A stretch of DNA of 64,000 bases, from positions 2,542,001 to 2,606,000 of the forward strand of contig NZ_CP066370.1 of the NCBI RefSeq assembly GCF_016406325.1, in the 5' to 3' direction. The position numbers were made by a program, and so were the translations under genes. This document shows, piece after piece, positions 44,544-55,198 of the stretch. A model generated the notes under the pieces. That model was not told the origin of the DNA. It did not search any database and saw only the letters and a program-made list of their open reading frames with translations. Every line of letters starts with the position of its first letter. The first letter of the stretch is position 1. The stretch comes from Shewanella putrefaciens (GTDB taxonomy: Bacteria; Pseudomonadota; Gammaproteobacteria; Enterobacterales; Shewanellaceae).

Positions 44544-45257
44544 TCAACATTCTAAATTTCTTAAGAAGCGATACGATGCGGTATTGGGTTTCAAGCGGTA
44601 TAAATTAGCGGGACGACCCCGTTCGGTGCGCTTTAATCCCGTATCGATCAATAAATCGGCCTGTTCAACCCGCCGACGAAAAGATTTACCTTGGATAGGC
44701 TTACCCAGTAGAACCTCATGTACATGCTGCAATTCTGGCAAGGTAAAAGGTTCAGACAGTGCAAATCCTGGCACTAAAGAATATAAGGCTTTTTGTGTTA
44801 AGCGTTCCCGCGCTTGCTCGATTAACTGCAGATGATCAAACGCCAAGGGCATCTGCAACACATCCACTAGTGGCCACCACTTAACATCACTCACTGAATC
44901 AATCTGGATTTGGCAAGCTTGATAACTCATCAAGGCGGTATAACACACAGTCACGGACCAACCTCTTATATCACGACTACTATTACCCACAGTGCATAGC
45001 TGCTCAATATAAGGTGGCACTACCGCGGTTTTCTCCTGCAGTTTACGTAACACGGTTTGCTCAAGGGATTGATCGCAATTTTCATCGATAAACCCACCAG
45101 GTAATCCCCATAAACCTAAAAATGGATGATTTGAGCGTTGTACTAGGAGTACTTTAAGTTGCTGATCGTGATAGGTAAACAATACGGCATCCACTGTCAG
45201 TAGCTGAGCCTTAAAAACCTTAGGATCGTAATTGGCGAGATATTCCGCTTCAGTCAT
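44544..45257 (-). CDS. nrtR: NrtR, Nudix-type repressor of NAD metabolism
   Basis: A 237-residue regulator. A Nudix-like domain (residues about 15-145) includes WGLPGGFIDENCDQSLEQTVLRKLQEKT, a degenerate Nudix box lacking the full REEL-EE catalytic set. The winged-helix DNA-binding domain follows (about 165-230, GKPIQGKSFRRRVEQADLLIDTG). NrtR proteins sense ADP-ribose and repress NAD salvage genes. It lies directly upstream of the operators and the prs-nadV operon. Confidence 0.92.
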   Translation of the reverse strand: MTEAEYLANYDPKVFKAQLLTVDAVLFTYHDQQLKVLLVQRSNHPFLGLWGLPGGFIDENCDQSLEQTVLRKLQEKTAVVPPYIEQLCTVGNSSRDIRGWSVTVCYTALMSYQACQIQIDSVSDVKWWPLVDVLQMPLAFDHLQLIEQARERLTQKALYSLVPGFALSEPFTLPELQHVHEVLLGKPIQGKSFRRRVEQADLLIDTGLKRTERGRPANLYRLKPNTASYRFLRNLEC

Positions 45258-45338
45258 TGATATTCCCCATCGTTACAAATCATCAGCTTAACTTAGCATT
45301 ACACAGCTTCAAACATATTATGTCTTAGCGTCACTAAG

Positions 45339-46367
45339 TCAATGATCAGAGGCGCAGGATGAGCCACTTTGCCCAAATTTACGCTGATAACGTGGCAACA
45401 TGGTCTCGTTCCCGAGTAAGCCACCTTGGTGGATATACATCACTGGACGAGACTTACCGCCCTGTAAATATTCCTCAAGCACAATAAAACCTAAGGGATC
45501 GTAGAGTAATTCAAACTGCACACCGCTGGCGCAGACCCGCTGCCACATGGCATAAAATTCCGGATAAAGTTTACCAAAATGATATTTCTTGCCGACATTA
45601 ACAATCTGTGGATGCTCACTGGTATTGGAATTAAGTAAAGAAAATTGCAAGCGCAAATAATCATCGCCACCGACAACGGCACAAGTCACGACACGAATAT
45701 CCGTTTGCTGACGGATAAAATACTGATTTAAAAATAACGCTGTCGTTCCCGTCCCCGAAGGTAAAAACACCGTTAAATCAACCAATCCATTCGCCTTCGC
45801 AAACTGTATTATCTCTTGCGCCAATCTATTCACCCCATATTCGGCGTAAGCACAGCGACCACCCTCTGGGATAAAAAGCGCCGTCGGCTCATTCACGAGT
45901 ACTTGAGCCTCGATATAATCTTGGCAACTCAGTCGCACGTCGCCCACTTGCACAGTAGGCTCAGGACTAGCATTAAGATTTAACAAAACGTGAGGTTCAG
46001 ATTGCGGCTGAGTGCACGCCTGCTTTTGTGCTATTAACACACTTAAATCGATAATATTGGCGCCATTCGCTAAAGCGGCAGCGTAATTGCCCGTAGGATG
46101 TTTAACCACTTGACTGGCAATATGATCTACATAAAAATCACACTGCCAACCTTTCATCTTCGCTAATGTTGACAATGAATACAGTGAGTTAGCCAATGGC
46201 GAGCCGTGACCTATCACCTTGCTGATGCCTGCAAACTCATGATCTAAAAAATAGCCGAACTTGCGAGCTTTATTGCCACTAAACGCCGGATGCAGTAAAT
46301 CATCACGTTTTAGGAAAATGTCTCTGCCAGCAAAGGCAAACGTATCAACAGGGGAATTTGCAAACAT
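45339..46367 (-). CDS. PLP-dependent ACC deaminase/D-cysteine desulfhydrase family protein
   Basis: A 342-residue PLP enzyme. The Lys that binds PLP lies in FSGNKARKFGYFL, and LPSGTGTTALFLNQYF forms the phosphate cup. Members deaminate 1-aminocyclopropane-1-carboxylate or desulfurate D-cysteine; the sequence alone cannot choose. ATG 46367 is taken as the start, with a TTG four codons upstream as an alternative. No strong ribosome site is seen for either. Confidence 0.85.
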   Translation of the reverse strand: MFANSPVDTFAFAGRDIFLKRDDLLHPAFSGNKARKFGYFLDHEFAGISKVIGHGSPLANSLYSLSTLAKMKGWQCDFYVDHIASQVVKHPTGNYAAALANGANIIDLSVLIAQKQACTQPQSEPHVLLNLNASPEPTVQVGDVRLSCQDYIEAQVLVNEPTALFIPEGGRCAYAEYGVNRLAQEIIQFAKANGLVDLTVFLPSGTGTTALFLNQYFIRQQTDIRVVTCAVVGGDDYLRLQFSLLNSNTSEHPQIVNVGKKYHFGKLYPEFYAMWQRVCASGVQFELLYDPLGFIVLEEYLQGGKSRPVMYIHQGGLLGNETMLPRYQRKFGQSGSSCASDH

Positions 46368-46635
46368 CAAGCGACTCAAGCAATTAAATTCTCTGGCTTT
46401 TAAACCAGTTAAGGGAATAGTGAGTGTAACTCCAACTTTCCTGTTACGCCCTTAAGAAATTATCAATTTGGCGAAAAACTAGTGAAAATGACACATGAAT
46501 CTCGAATGCATAAATTTAACCAATTGATTATTAATAATTTAAATAGTTGGCATAGTTATCGCTTAGACATTGACATACATTCAATTTATCAAAGCTAACG
46601 ATAAAGGCTAACAGGGTAAACATAAGGAGTTTTCA

Positions 46636-47043
46636 ATGGCTGTATTACGCTTAATATTCAACATAGCTTGGTTTGTTCTCGGCGGATTTGTGATGGGACT
46701 CGCTTGGTGGCTCGCAGGTATCCTGTGTTTTATCAGTATCATTGGTATTCCCTTCGGCCGCGCCTGTTTTGTTATCGGCGAAATGACCTTTTGGCCCTTC
46801 GGCCAAGAACAAATGAACCGTCGCCACTTAACTGGGCGTGAAGACTTGGGCACAGGTGCATTAGGCATGGTAGGAAATATCATTTGGTTCTTACTGTTTG
46901 GGATCTGGTTAGCCATAGGGCATTTGGTCCACGCCTTAGCCTGTTTTGTGACGATTATCGGTATTCCCTTTGGGATACAGCATCTTAAGTTGGCTTTACT
47001 CAGCCTCACACCAATAGGCCAAACTATCGTCGCCAAAGCCTAA
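46636..47043 (+). CDS. yccF: Inner membrane protein YccF
   Basis: A 135-residue membrane protein with two repeated halves: each has a hydrophobic pair of helices followed by IIGIPFG (ISIIGIPFGRACF and VTIIGIPFGIQHL). This duplicated YccF layout is characteristic. Function unknown. AAGGAG lies 8 nt before the ATG. Divergent from the ACC deaminase-like gene. Confidence 0.9.
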   Translation: MAVLRLIFNIAWFVLGGFVMGLAWWLAGILCFISIIGIPFGRACFVIGEMTFWPFGQEQMNRRHLTGREDLGTGALGMVGNIIWFLLFGIWLAIGHLVHALACFVTIIGIPFGIQHLKLALLSLTPIGQTIVAKA

Positions 47044-47138
47044 GCTCAATGAGTCAAGCTGCATCCATTACACTGGCAGCACCGTATTATCCAGGTGTCT
47101 GTCAGTTGGATTTTTCATAAACACTTTTTGACAACGTG

Positions 47139-47516
47139 TTATTCAATCGCCACTACTTCATCTAACCAGACTCTAGCTCGATCACGCTCATTCATAGCAA
47201 AAATCTTAACTGGGCAAGGCAACATAAACGCTAAAGCATTTACCATTGCATCGAGCTTTTCCATATCAGCAATCATCACTACACGGGAAAAATCGCTTAA
47301 ATGAAATAAGCTGAGCATGGCATCATCCCAAAGGGCCCCCACAGATATCCCTTCAAACTCAGGGCTAAACTCATACCACAATCGTATTGTGGCATGATCT
47401 TGAAGTTTTGCTTCAATTGAAGGTAATAGTTGGGATTCAATATCAAGATGATTAATCCACCCAGACGCAATAACAGTAATAATATTGTCGGCATCGCTAG
47501 AAGAAATTGTCAGCAT
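47139..47516 (-). CDS. SpoIIAA-like STAS domain protein
   Basis: A 125-residue protein with the SpoIIAA-like (DUF3478) pattern: IITVIASGWINHLDIESQLLPSIEAKL, then FEGISVGALWDDAMLSLFHLSDFSRVVMIADMEK. These small proteins have a lipid-binding-like fold. Function unknown. It ends just before the yccF region and is convergent with yccF. Confidence 0.8.
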   Translation of the reverse strand: MLTISSSDADNIITVIASGWINHLDIESQLLPSIEAKLQDHATIRLWYEFSPEFEGISVGALWDDAMLSLFHLSDFSRVVMIADMEKLDAMVNALAFMLPCPVKIFAMNERDRARVWLDEVVAIE

Positions 47517-47679
47517 GTCTCACCTTTTCAATACACCCAACATCCCATTTTCAGCATCAACTAAAAACTCATAAATATGGGATATAGTTGCACAGAAAAC
47601 AAAAGAAACTAACCCTTTTGTTTTCTCTATCGAAATAAAAAGCAATTTATGCCTGTAACTGAAACATGCTCAGAACTAA

Positions 47680-48315
47680 TTAAACAACCACATCATGCAA
47701 ATAAGTTTGGGCCCATGCAATTGCTTGACCGCGGCTTGAAACCCCGATCTTACGGAACACTCTATACAAATGAGTTTTTATGGTACTTTCACTAACAAAT
47801 AACTGATTTGCAATGTCTAAGTTTGTGCTGCCAGAGAGTAAGGCCTGTAATACTTCGCGCTCACGGATGGTTAGCGGTTCAGTATCCTCAAATAAGCCAA
47901 AATCATCATTGACGCCATTAATCAGTTGCATTGGAATGACCCTATGCCCTCTTAGGATATTGGAGAGCCCTAAACTGATTTCAGCTATACCAGCATCAAG
48001 ATAAAATACCCCCGCAGTTGTCGCCGATTGTGTTAAAAAACGCGCATCAACTTGCTTGGGAAATTGGATATAAACCACTCGAACACTAGGGTGCTCACGC
48101 GCAAGTGATCGCTGAAATTGATAGGCTTTTTGTAGATCAACTGTCGCTAAGTCAATCACGACCATAGAGGCTTGGTTATCTTTGATGTGCTCAAGCATTA
48201 CATCGGGATTAATTGGCGAAAGTTTAACCAAAAACTCCTGTGGCCAACGCCCTGCAAGTAATTCCACTAATATTTGCGATCGTGACACTACAATCCAATG
48301 TAAAATTTTGAACAT
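47680..48315 (-). CDS. LuxR family regulator, CsgD-like
   Basis: A 211-residue regulator. The C-terminal LuxR helix-turn-helix (residues about 143-205) includes LTIREREVLQALLSGSTNLDIANQLFVSESTIKTHLYRVFRKIGV. The N-terminal half resembles the receiver-like domain of CsgD, and the usual phosphoacceptor is unclear (VVIDLATVD). CsgD-type proteins control biofilm and curli genes, but no curli genes are nearby. ATG 48315 has AGGGAG 8 nt upstream; a GTG at 48324 is also in frame. Confidence 0.87.
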   Translation of the reverse strand: MFKILHWIVVSRSQILVELLAGRWPQEFLVKLSPINPDVMLEHIKDNQASMVVIDLATVDLQKAYQFQRSLAREHPSVRVVYIQFPKQVDARFLTQSATTAGVFYLDAGIAEISLGLSNILRGHRVIPMQLINGVNDDFGLFEDTEPLTIREREVLQALLSGSTNLDIANQLFVSESTIKTHLYRVFRKIGVSSRGQAIAWAQTYLHDVVV

Positions 48316-48346
48316 CCTGCCCACTCCCTGTCTAGTTAACGATTAT

Positions 48347-48511
48347 TCACTTTGAGATAAAGTCTCTCAATACGACTTCAACATCCGTCGAATAGACTTC
48401 CAAGTCTATTACTTGCCACGATATTAGCACTAGATAAAACAGAATCAAAAGACTTACGAGAAAAACATTTACCGTACAAAAACCAATATATGTAGGTTTT
48501 ATGTTTAACAT
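48347..48511 (-). CDS. Possible small membrane protein
   Basis: A 54-codon frame 31 nt upstream of the LuxR-type gene. It encodes one clear membrane helix (GFCTVNVFLVSLLILFYLVL) and an acidic tail. The ribosome site is weak (TTGAGA), and a TTG at 48535 extends the frame. The interval from 48536 to 49052 is AT-rich and holds only the cctA terminator. Confidence 0.35.
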   Translation of the reverse strand: MLNIKPTYIGFCTVNVFLVSLLILFYLVLISWQVIDLEVYSTDVEVVLRDFISK

Positions 48512-48984
48512 TCTCAAGAAGTAAACTGAATTCAAACTTAAAATAATTTTGCCCAGCTAAGATATGAACGTAATATCAAGACAATACCATTATAAATACT
48601 TTCAATATGAAACGATTACATCAACATAACTGACTTTATAACATGTAATATTTAGCTTACACTAAATGGTATACAGCCCTTTTTCTATCTCTCGGTTTCA
48701 ATATTCCATTGATACAATTAGCGCACTGCTAATGTTACCCTTTCCTAAAATGTACTTATTACAGTGTTTAAAATTGAAGTTTCCACAACATTAATATGAT
48801 TAATACGAAGAAAAGATATAATTGTATTATGTTTGTTAAAATACCAATACGAGACAATGGTATGTACTAGCGGTAACTCACTTATGCTTAAGCCCAAGTT
48901 TAAAATTGAATTAACAATCACAAAAATTTAACACAATTCACTCGCTGGGCTTTAACTCGAGATTTGCTAAAAATTATCATCATA

Positions 48985-49016
48985 AAAAATGCCAGCAAAT
49001 TGCTGGCATTTTTTGA
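48985..49016 (-). terminator. cctA terminator
   Basis: AAAAAATGCCAG-CAAATTG-CTGGCATTTTTT is a symmetrical stem with T runs on both strands, 37 nt after the cytochrome gene stop. Confidence 0.85.
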
Positions 49017-49052
49017 TATAGAACTGATGGCTAACACCAACAGAGCTCGGGT

Positions 49053-49403
49053 CTATTTTTTCAAAACAGATCCAGATGTACGACCATCATCATGGCAGCT
49101 CTCACAAGTAGGTTTTTCACCTACATTCATATCATGTACTTTGTGACAATCTGCACACACTAAACTGCCATCATGCGGTTTATGAACTGCGTCCATCTCA
49201 GCAAGAGATCCGTGGCAGCTTTGACACTGTTCAAATTCAAAAGCACCATCAGCGGAAGGTGAACCATCCTTATGGCAACTCTCACATCCACCCGATTCGG
49301 CGTGAAAATCTGATAGTTTTTGACCTGCAGCAAATGCGGTTGGCGACAGCGCTAGCGCTGCGAGACTTGCCCCGAAAAGTGCACTTAATAGTTTTTTGCT
49401 CAC
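49053..49403 (-). CDS. cctA: Small tetraheme cytochrome c (STC)
   Basis: A 116-residue periplasmic electron carrier that moves electrons from CymA towards outer-membrane metal reductases in Shewanella. A signal peptide (residues 1-25, [23 protein letters not shown]) precedes four CxxCH heme sites: CESCH, CQSCH, CADCH and CESCH. GTG 49403 is chosen because GGAGG lies 8 nt upstream; the ATG five codons earlier has none. It matches S. oneidensis CctA closely from memory. Confidence 0.95.
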   Translation of the reverse strand: MSKKLLSALFGASLAALALSPTAFAAGQKLSDFHAESGGCESCHKDGSPSADGAFEFEQCQSCHGSLAEMDAVHKPHDGSLVCADCHKVHDMNVGEKPTCESCHDDGRTSGSVLKK

Positions 49404-49761
49404 AATAGTATCCTCCAATGGCGATTGTCAGTGGAAGTTCTTGTCAGGGTGACTTCCATCTCGCAACCAAAAATAAATAGCACGACTCGATCTAACTTAG
49501 CTAAGGATTAACTAATAAGCAACCCCATTCTAAGTAGCCCACTTTAGCAATATACTCAGGAGTAAAATGTGCGCTGCATCATGTAACCACATGCTTATAT
49601 AAGAGTTTTACATTTTTAAAACTAGAAATTCACATAACTAGAATTACCTAGCGCGATAATGTGTAATCACCTTGAGTACGCGTACAGCTTGAGTTGCTTG
49701 ATGTTGTCATAAAGAGGTCCTCTTTATGTCAACGTATTTCAGGACGGGACAGAATGGCAAT

Positions 49762-49789
49762 AAAAAGGAGACCTTATGGTCTCCTTTTT
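49762..49789 (-). terminator. htpX terminator
   Basis: AAAAAGGAGACC-TTAT-GGTCTCCTTTTT is a perfect 12-bp stem, 17 nt after the htpX stop. Upstream, 49404-49761 is the cctA 5' region with no recognised gene. Confidence 0.88.
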
Positions 49790-49805
49790 ATCACTCTTTA
49801 CTATA

Positions 49806-50669
49806 TTAGCGGGCTTGTAAAGCCGCAATACGCTTCTCTAATGGTGGATGACTCATCATCATCTCAGCCATTGAACGCTTACCATTAATACCAAATGCTG
49901 ACATTTGCGCAGGCATTGCAGTGCTCTCTGGGCCTTGGCGTAAACGCTCTAAAGCCGCAATCATCTTATGTTTGCCTGCTAAACGCGCTGCACCTTCATC
50001 TGCACGGTATTCGCGAATACGTGAGAAATAAGCAACAATGATTGAAGCCAAAATACCGAACAACATATCTAACACAAATACTACGGCCATATAGGCAAAC
50101 ATACCTAAGCCTTCGCCTTCTTCATCATTACTGGAGACAACATTATTAATAATCCCTGCAACAACACGAGCAGCGAAGATAACAAAGGTGTTCACTACCC
50201 CTTGGATCAGTGTCAAAGTTACCATATCACCATTGGCAACATGGCTCACTTCATGGGCTAATACCGCTTCCACTTCATCTTGGCTCATGCCATACAGTAG
50301 ACCTGTACTCACGGCGACTAATGAATTGTCTTTGCTTGGACCTGTGGCAAATGCATTCATTTCTGGAGACTGATAAATCGCCACCTCTGGCATTTTAATT
50401 CCAGCTTGCTGTGCTTGGCGGGCAACCGTCTCAACTAACCAACGTTCAGTGCCATCGCGGGGCATTGTAATCACTTCACAACCCATGGCTTTTTTCGCCA
50501 TCCATTTTGAAATCGCTAAGCTGATAAAAGCCCCGCCAAATCCAAAAATTGCAGCAAACACCAATAATCCACCCATAGTAGACGTGTTAACGCCCAAAAT
50601 GGACATCACAATTGAGGCTACTAGCAATACGGCTAGGTTAGTCGCAATTAATAAAAAAATACGCTTCAT
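49806..50669 (-). CDS. htpX: Membrane protease HtpX
   Basis: A 287-residue zinc protease of the inner membrane, working with FtsH in membrane-protein quality control. Two N-terminal helices ([37 protein letters not shown]) precede the zinc motif HEVSH, with the distal Glu in [21 protein letters not shown] precedes the ATG. The C-terminal [15 protein letters not shown] is conserved. Next to cctA, as in S. oneidensis. Confidence 0.95.
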   Translation of the reverse strand: MKRIFLLIATNLAVLLVASIVMSILGVNTSTMGGLLVFAAIFGFGGAFISLAISKWMAKKAMGCEVITMPRDGTERWLVETVARQAQQAGIKMPEVAIYQSPEMNAFATGPSKDNSLVAVSTGLLYGMSQDEVEAVLAHEVSHVANGDMVTLTLIQGVVNTFVIFAARVVAGIINNVVSSNDEEGEGLGMFAYMAVVFVLDMLFGILASIIVAYFSRIREYRADEGAARLAGKHKMIAALERLRQGPESTAMPAQMSAFGINGKRSMAEMMMSHPPLEKRIAALQAR

Positions 50670-50958
50670 TTCAGCTCCTTTAGGGCACTAAATATGCCAT
50701 TTAACTTTGCTCAAAGACATAATATGTCCAAATAATCGAAATTCAAGGGGTAAATACAAAGAGTTTTTATCAGGTTATCCTTTTCGTATATTTCTAGACA
50801 CTGTCTTTTATGATTCGAGAGTCTAGGGACAGTGTATTAACCAAAACTTAAATCTAAACCTTGCCTATATTACAAGCTAATTCATGTTTATTTCTCTATA
50901 TTTATCAGGATTAATCTTTGTTAACATACCCATACTTTCTGGGATTTTAGGATTCAAA

Positions 50959-51669
50959 ATGACCATCAACGCCTTACTTCTGAGCAGTTCTCGTGTCGGC
51001 GACACTCCCTACTTAGCCCACGCGATTCCTTTTATAAAACCACTCACCACTCAAGCACAAAAATGGATTTTCATTCCCTATGCTGGCGTCAGTATGAGCT
51101 ACGACACTTATTTAGCATCCGTCGTTATGGGTCTTGCCGAGCTAAACCTCGATATCAGTGGTATACATCAGCATCCAGATCCTTGTCAGGCAATAAAAGA
51201 TGCTGATGGCATTTTGATTGGGGGAGGCAATACTTTCCACCTATTGCACGAATTGTATCGTTATAATCTTATCAATCTTATTCGTGAAAAAGTCGCTCAA
51301 GGTACACCTTATGTTGGCTGGAGCGCAGGCGCGAATGTATCGGGTGCCAGTATCAAAACGACTAACGATATGCCTATCATAGAACCGCCTTCTTTCGATG
51401 CACTGAAGATAGTTCCCTTCCAGTTAAATCCCCATTATTCCAATTACCGTACACCTGGACACAATGGTGAAACCCGCGCACAACGCTTGCTCGAATTTAC
51501 GAAGGTTGAGCCATTAACGCCTGTAATTGCCATTGCCGAAGGCTCTGCTCTTTGGCGTAGAGATAATACCTTAGTACTTCTCGGGGAAAATCCCGCTTAT
51601 TTATTCTGCGGTGAGCAACAGGAAATGTTAATCCCTATTGGTAGTGATTTATCGCATTTATTGAAATAG
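50959..51669 (+). CDS. pepE: Peptidase E (alpha-aspartyl dipeptidase)
   Basis: Hydrolyses dipeptides with N-terminal aspartate. The 236-residue protein has the S51 nucleophile Ser in [19 protein letters not shown] and [17 protein letters not shown] near the catalytic His. ATG 50959 gives the family N-terminus ([14 protein letters not shown]), and the frame extends 25 codons upstream. No signal peptide in this form. Confidence 0.92.
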   Translation: MTINALLLSSSRVGDTPYLAHAIPFIKPLTTQAQKWIFIPYAGVSMSYDTYLASVVMGLAELNLDISGIHQHPDPCQAIKDADGILIGGGNTFHLLHELYRYNLINLIREKVAQGTPYVGWSAGANVSGASIKTTNDMPIIEPPSFDALKIVPFQLNPHYSNYRTPGHNGETRAQRLLEFTKVEPLTPVIAIAEGSALWRRDNTLVLLGENPAYLFCGEQQEMLIPIGSDLSHLLK

Positions 51670-52025
51670 ATGTAACTCTACAGCATTCTGTCAAAGTGAC
51701 TATTTTTACGCGTAAATTGTTACAAATCGATTAACATTGAAACAAGAAAATTTAAAAATGTGTGAATTTCGCCCAAATAGATCGCTTTTCAGTGATAATT
51801 GAGTACAGATAAAATGCTTGTGCCGCTAAACTATCAACACTTGCTATTGCTGATAGGGTTATTACTGATAGATATTTTAAAATGTAAAAGAAATGCCCCT
51901 TGTCTCAATCAATAATAGTCCCATAGTTCATAATAGGTAAGAGTCTACTAAATAAGTACAATAGAGATTAAACGCTAAGATTCAATCGACATCATCTAGG
52001 ATCATGAAAGTGAGGAGTTTCCATT

Positions 52026-53616
52026 TTGCGACTGCATTCAACATTTCGTAATTTAACCCACTATTGCCATGGCGCAATAGCAAAGCAAAAATTAACTACA
52101 TTCACCTTCTGTCTATGGAGTTTTCTTGCCTGTAACATTGTTATCCACCCCGCTCTTGCTGCCAGCAGTGCTGATAATAAAAAAGGCAAAACATTTTCTC
52201 ATGACACTGTCGTGACGCTTGCAGAGCAACTTGCACAAAAGCCCTTTAAAGAGGCAAAAAAAGCCCCAAAAGAACTGACCGATTTAGATTTTGTAACCTA
52301 TGGCAAAATTAATTATCAAGAAGATGCCGCCATTTGGGGGGGGAAGTCCCACAAAGTTTTCAGTCCAACTATTTGCCCCAGGTTTTTTATACAAAAACCT
52401 TGTAGATATTGATGTGGTCGAAAATAGCCATGCTTTTCCAATAGAGCTGACTGAAACCGCCTTTAATGTTCCAAGTGATGCTATTGAAAAATTACTCACA
52501 CAAGTCGGTCAGTACGCTGGTATACGACTTCATTATCCTATCAATGATGAAGGGATAAAAGATGAATTCATTATGTTCCAAGGCGCCAGTTACTTTCGAG
52601 CCCTCTCGAAGGGACAAACCTACGGATTATCCAATCGCGGCCTTGCAATAGATGTCGCGCAGCCTAAAGGTGAAGAATATCCCCTCTTTAAACGCTTTTG
52701 GGTAGAAAGGCCTTCTAAATATCAAACCGCCATAGTCGTACATGCGCTATTGGATAGTCAAAGTGTGACAGGAGCCTATCGTTTTGGGATTTATCCAGGC
52801 TCACCAACTCGAGTGGAGGTTGATGTCACCCTATTTCCTCGTCGTGATATCCAATATGTCGGCCTAGCACCTTTAACCTCCATGTTTTTATATGGTGGGT
52901 TAGATTCACCAGATAAACCTGATTATCGCCCCGCGGTGCATAACTCAGAAGGATTACAAATTGATCGTGGTAATGGTGAGCGTTTATGGCGTCCATTAAA
53001 TAACCCAAATAAATTGCAGATCAGTGCTTTTGGCGATGAAGATATTAAAGGTTTTGGTTTAATACAACGCCATCGTAATTTTGATTATTACCAAGATCTC
53101 GAATCAAATTACCATTTACGTCCATCCGCATGGATTGAGCCACTAAACGATTGGGGTAAAGGCCAACTTACCCTGCTAGAAATCCCTTCTAATGCCGAAA
53201 CCAATGATAATATTGTGGCCTATTGGGAACCTAAGGGAGGTCTGAAAAAAGGTGAACCTTATCGCTATTCCTATCGCATAACGGCTTCAAATGATAGCCC
53301 GAATATGGCTTCTAAGGCCCGTGTTGTTCGTAGCTCAAAAGGACAGAAACAGTCTAAAGGTAAAGAATTACTGATTGATTACAGCAATGTAAAAAGCCAA
53401 GATATTGATAAAATTGCAATAGATGCCAGTATCAGTAAAGGTAAAATCCTTTCATCACGTATGGTTGCACATCCAGATATCAATGGTGTACGCGTATTTG
53501 TCACTTTTGAACCTGAAAGTACAAATGTAGCAGAACTGAGGATCCAGTTGAAAAAAGACGATAAGCCCATTGCAGCAACATGGTTATACCGCTGGAATAG
53601 TGATGACTGGCCATAG
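52026..53616 (+). pseudogene. opgG: opgG-like glucan biosynthesis gene, frameshifted
   Basis: OpgG/OpgD-type periplasmic protein needed for osmoregulated glucans. The first frame (from TTG 52026, GAGGAG 8 nt upstream) encodes a signal peptide and the domain start to AAIWGG; the rest continues one frame over from SPTKFSVQLFAPGFLY to the end at 53616. The break lies in a run of eight Gs (52336-52343); seven would restore one 530-residue protein. Everything else is intact, so this is a recent mutation, a phase-variable tract or a sequencing error. No opgH follows, though opgG and opgH are usually paired. Confidence 0.87.
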
Positions 53617-53653
53617 TTGCCCCCAATAAAGGTTGGTTGCATCCTAGACGTTG

Positions 53654-53678
53654 AAAGCCAGCATTTGCTGGCTTTTTT
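53654..53678 (+). terminator. opgG terminator
   Basis: AAAGCCAGCA/TGCTGGCTTT forms a 10-bp stem followed by Ts, 37 nt after the stop. The next 290 bp are AT-rich with no supported gene. Confidence 0.8.
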
Positions 53679-53973
53679 ATAACATGATAAAAATAATTAA
53701 GCCTTTGAATAAAAAAGGAAATACAATTTAAAACAATAATAAATACCTTCACATAAATCGAATCAAACCATATAAACAGCCCTGTAGCACGAATAAAAAG
53801 ATGAATTCTCAGTTCCACTAATTTTCTTTAAATACAGGAACTTTTAATAAAAGCTACATTTACTCACCTTCTAGATAAAGGTAGTATTAAACTCTATTCG
53901 CTAAAGATACTTTTAATTAGTAGTGTAACTAATATATTTTCTATCTTTGAATCAAAATGTCAGAGAAAATGCA

Positions 53974-54129
53974 ATGAGACCAATCCAAGTTAACATTGAA
54001 CACACATTTAAATCTGCAGCATTATCAATCATATTATATACACTATTACTTTTACTATGCGCCCCATTTATCGGTAGACTTCTTTGGCTTGGATTAGTAT
54101 TACTTTACCATTTCATATGGTTAACTTGA
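53974..54129 (+). CDS. Possible 51-residue membrane protein
   Basis: MRPIQVNIEHTFKSAALSII is followed by a long hydrophobic stretch (ILYTLLLLLCAPFIGRLLWL) and ends YHFIWLT, suggesting one or two membrane helices. The ribosome site is weak (AGAGAAAATGCA). It lies 100 bp before the DUF3187 gene on the same strand. Reality is uncertain. Confidence 0.4.
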   Translation: MRPIQVNIEHTFKSAALSIILYTLLLLLCAPFIGRLLWLGLVLLYHFIWLT

Positions 54130-54229
54130 ACTATAGTAAATTTTGAATATATCAATCTAAAGATATTAGTATAATTCGTATCAAGAGCTAAAGTATTATT
54201 CTAATATCGTTGCCTATGGATTATGTTTT

Positions 54230-55198
54230 ATGTTGCCCCTTTATATTCGGTTAACACTGCTCTTTTCGATAGCATCGGTCTCTAATGCATTCGCAACTAA
54301 TACCACTTTTAGCGACTATGGGCCATTACGAGTCTATGCTCAGTCACCTGCCCAAGCTGTAAGCTTAACACCTCTGCTACGATCTGGTTTTGCATTACCC
54401 CATGGGCAAAAAGAAGTTTACTTATCAGGGACAGCAGCAAGTGTGTGGGCTGAAACCGATGACTACTTTGCCGACTATTATCACAATACCCTGAGTGCAG
54501 GCCTGCGATGGCAGTTTAGTGACAAATGGATGCTTGACACAAATTATCAATGGCGTTTTAGCTCGAATAACCACCTCGACTCTGTTACAACGTGGTTTCA
54601 TGATGCTCTCGGCTTTAATCAAAATGGCCGAGGCGACACACCAAAGCATCAAAATCAAATATATTCAAATGATGGTATTCATTTAACTGACTTTTCAGGT
54701 GAAACATTAAATAATGCATTCACTTTTTATTTAAGTTATCAGTTATTTCAGAACGCATGTCACGGTCTCTCGATTGGTGGCAGCTTGTATTACAACACAG
54801 TTGATTCAGGTCCTTTTGCAAATGAAAACTTTGAACAAGCAGTACAACTTAATTACAGTTACCGCCAAAATAGACATCACTTCCACTCCACTCTTGGCAT
54901 TAGTTTTAGGCAAGATGAAGAAGTATTAAGAAATATTCCCTATAATGATAATGCCTTAATGTATGGATTAGGATATGAGTATCAGGTAGATCGTCACGGT
55001 TGGTTAATTGAAATTCACCATTTTCAGGGTGTGCTTGAAACTGATAATGATTTTTCAAAATCCTCAAATGAAGTATTACTGGGATATAGATACTACTTAG
55101 ATAATAGCGCAATTGAATTTACTGTAATTGAAAACTTCCTCAACATGGATAATAGTACAGATATTGCATTCACTCTTGGCTATAGCAAAAAACTGTAA
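54230..55198 (+). CDS. DUF3187 outer-membrane protein
   Basis: A 322-residue exported protein. A signal peptide (residues 1-22, LTLLFSIASVSNAFA) leads into alternating beta strands ending in an aromatic-rich C-terminus (FTLGYSKKL), a beta-barrel pattern. LRSGFALPHGQKEVYLSG and FSDKWMLDTNYQWRFSSNN fit DUF3187. Function unknown. It lies 335 bp upstream of the CobN-like operon on the same strand and could be cotranscribed or functionally linked, but the gap and a fresh promoter-like repeat argue for separate control. Confidence 0.78.
   Translation: MLPLYIRLTLLFSIASVSNAFATNTTFSDYGPLRVYAQSPAQAVSLTPLLRSGFALPHGQKEVYLSGTAASVWAETDDYFADYYHNTLSAGLRWQFSDKWMLDTNYQWRFSSNNHLDSVTTWFHDALGFNQNGRGDTPKHQNQIYSNDGIHLTDFSGETLNNAFTFYLSYQLFQNACHGLSIGGSLYYNTVDSGPFANENFEQAVQLNYSYRQNRHHFHSTLGISFRQDEEVLRNIPYNDNALMYGLGYEYQVDRHGWLIEIHHFQGVLETDNDFSKSSNEVLLGYRYYLDNSAIEFTVIENFLNMDNSTDIAFTLGYSKKL

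Noticed and set aside
52300..53616. The second opgG frame as an independent gene starting at ATG 52300.
   Set aside because: Its first residues are an out-of-frame reading of the upstream opgG part; family similarity begins only after the G run, and it would lack a signal peptide.
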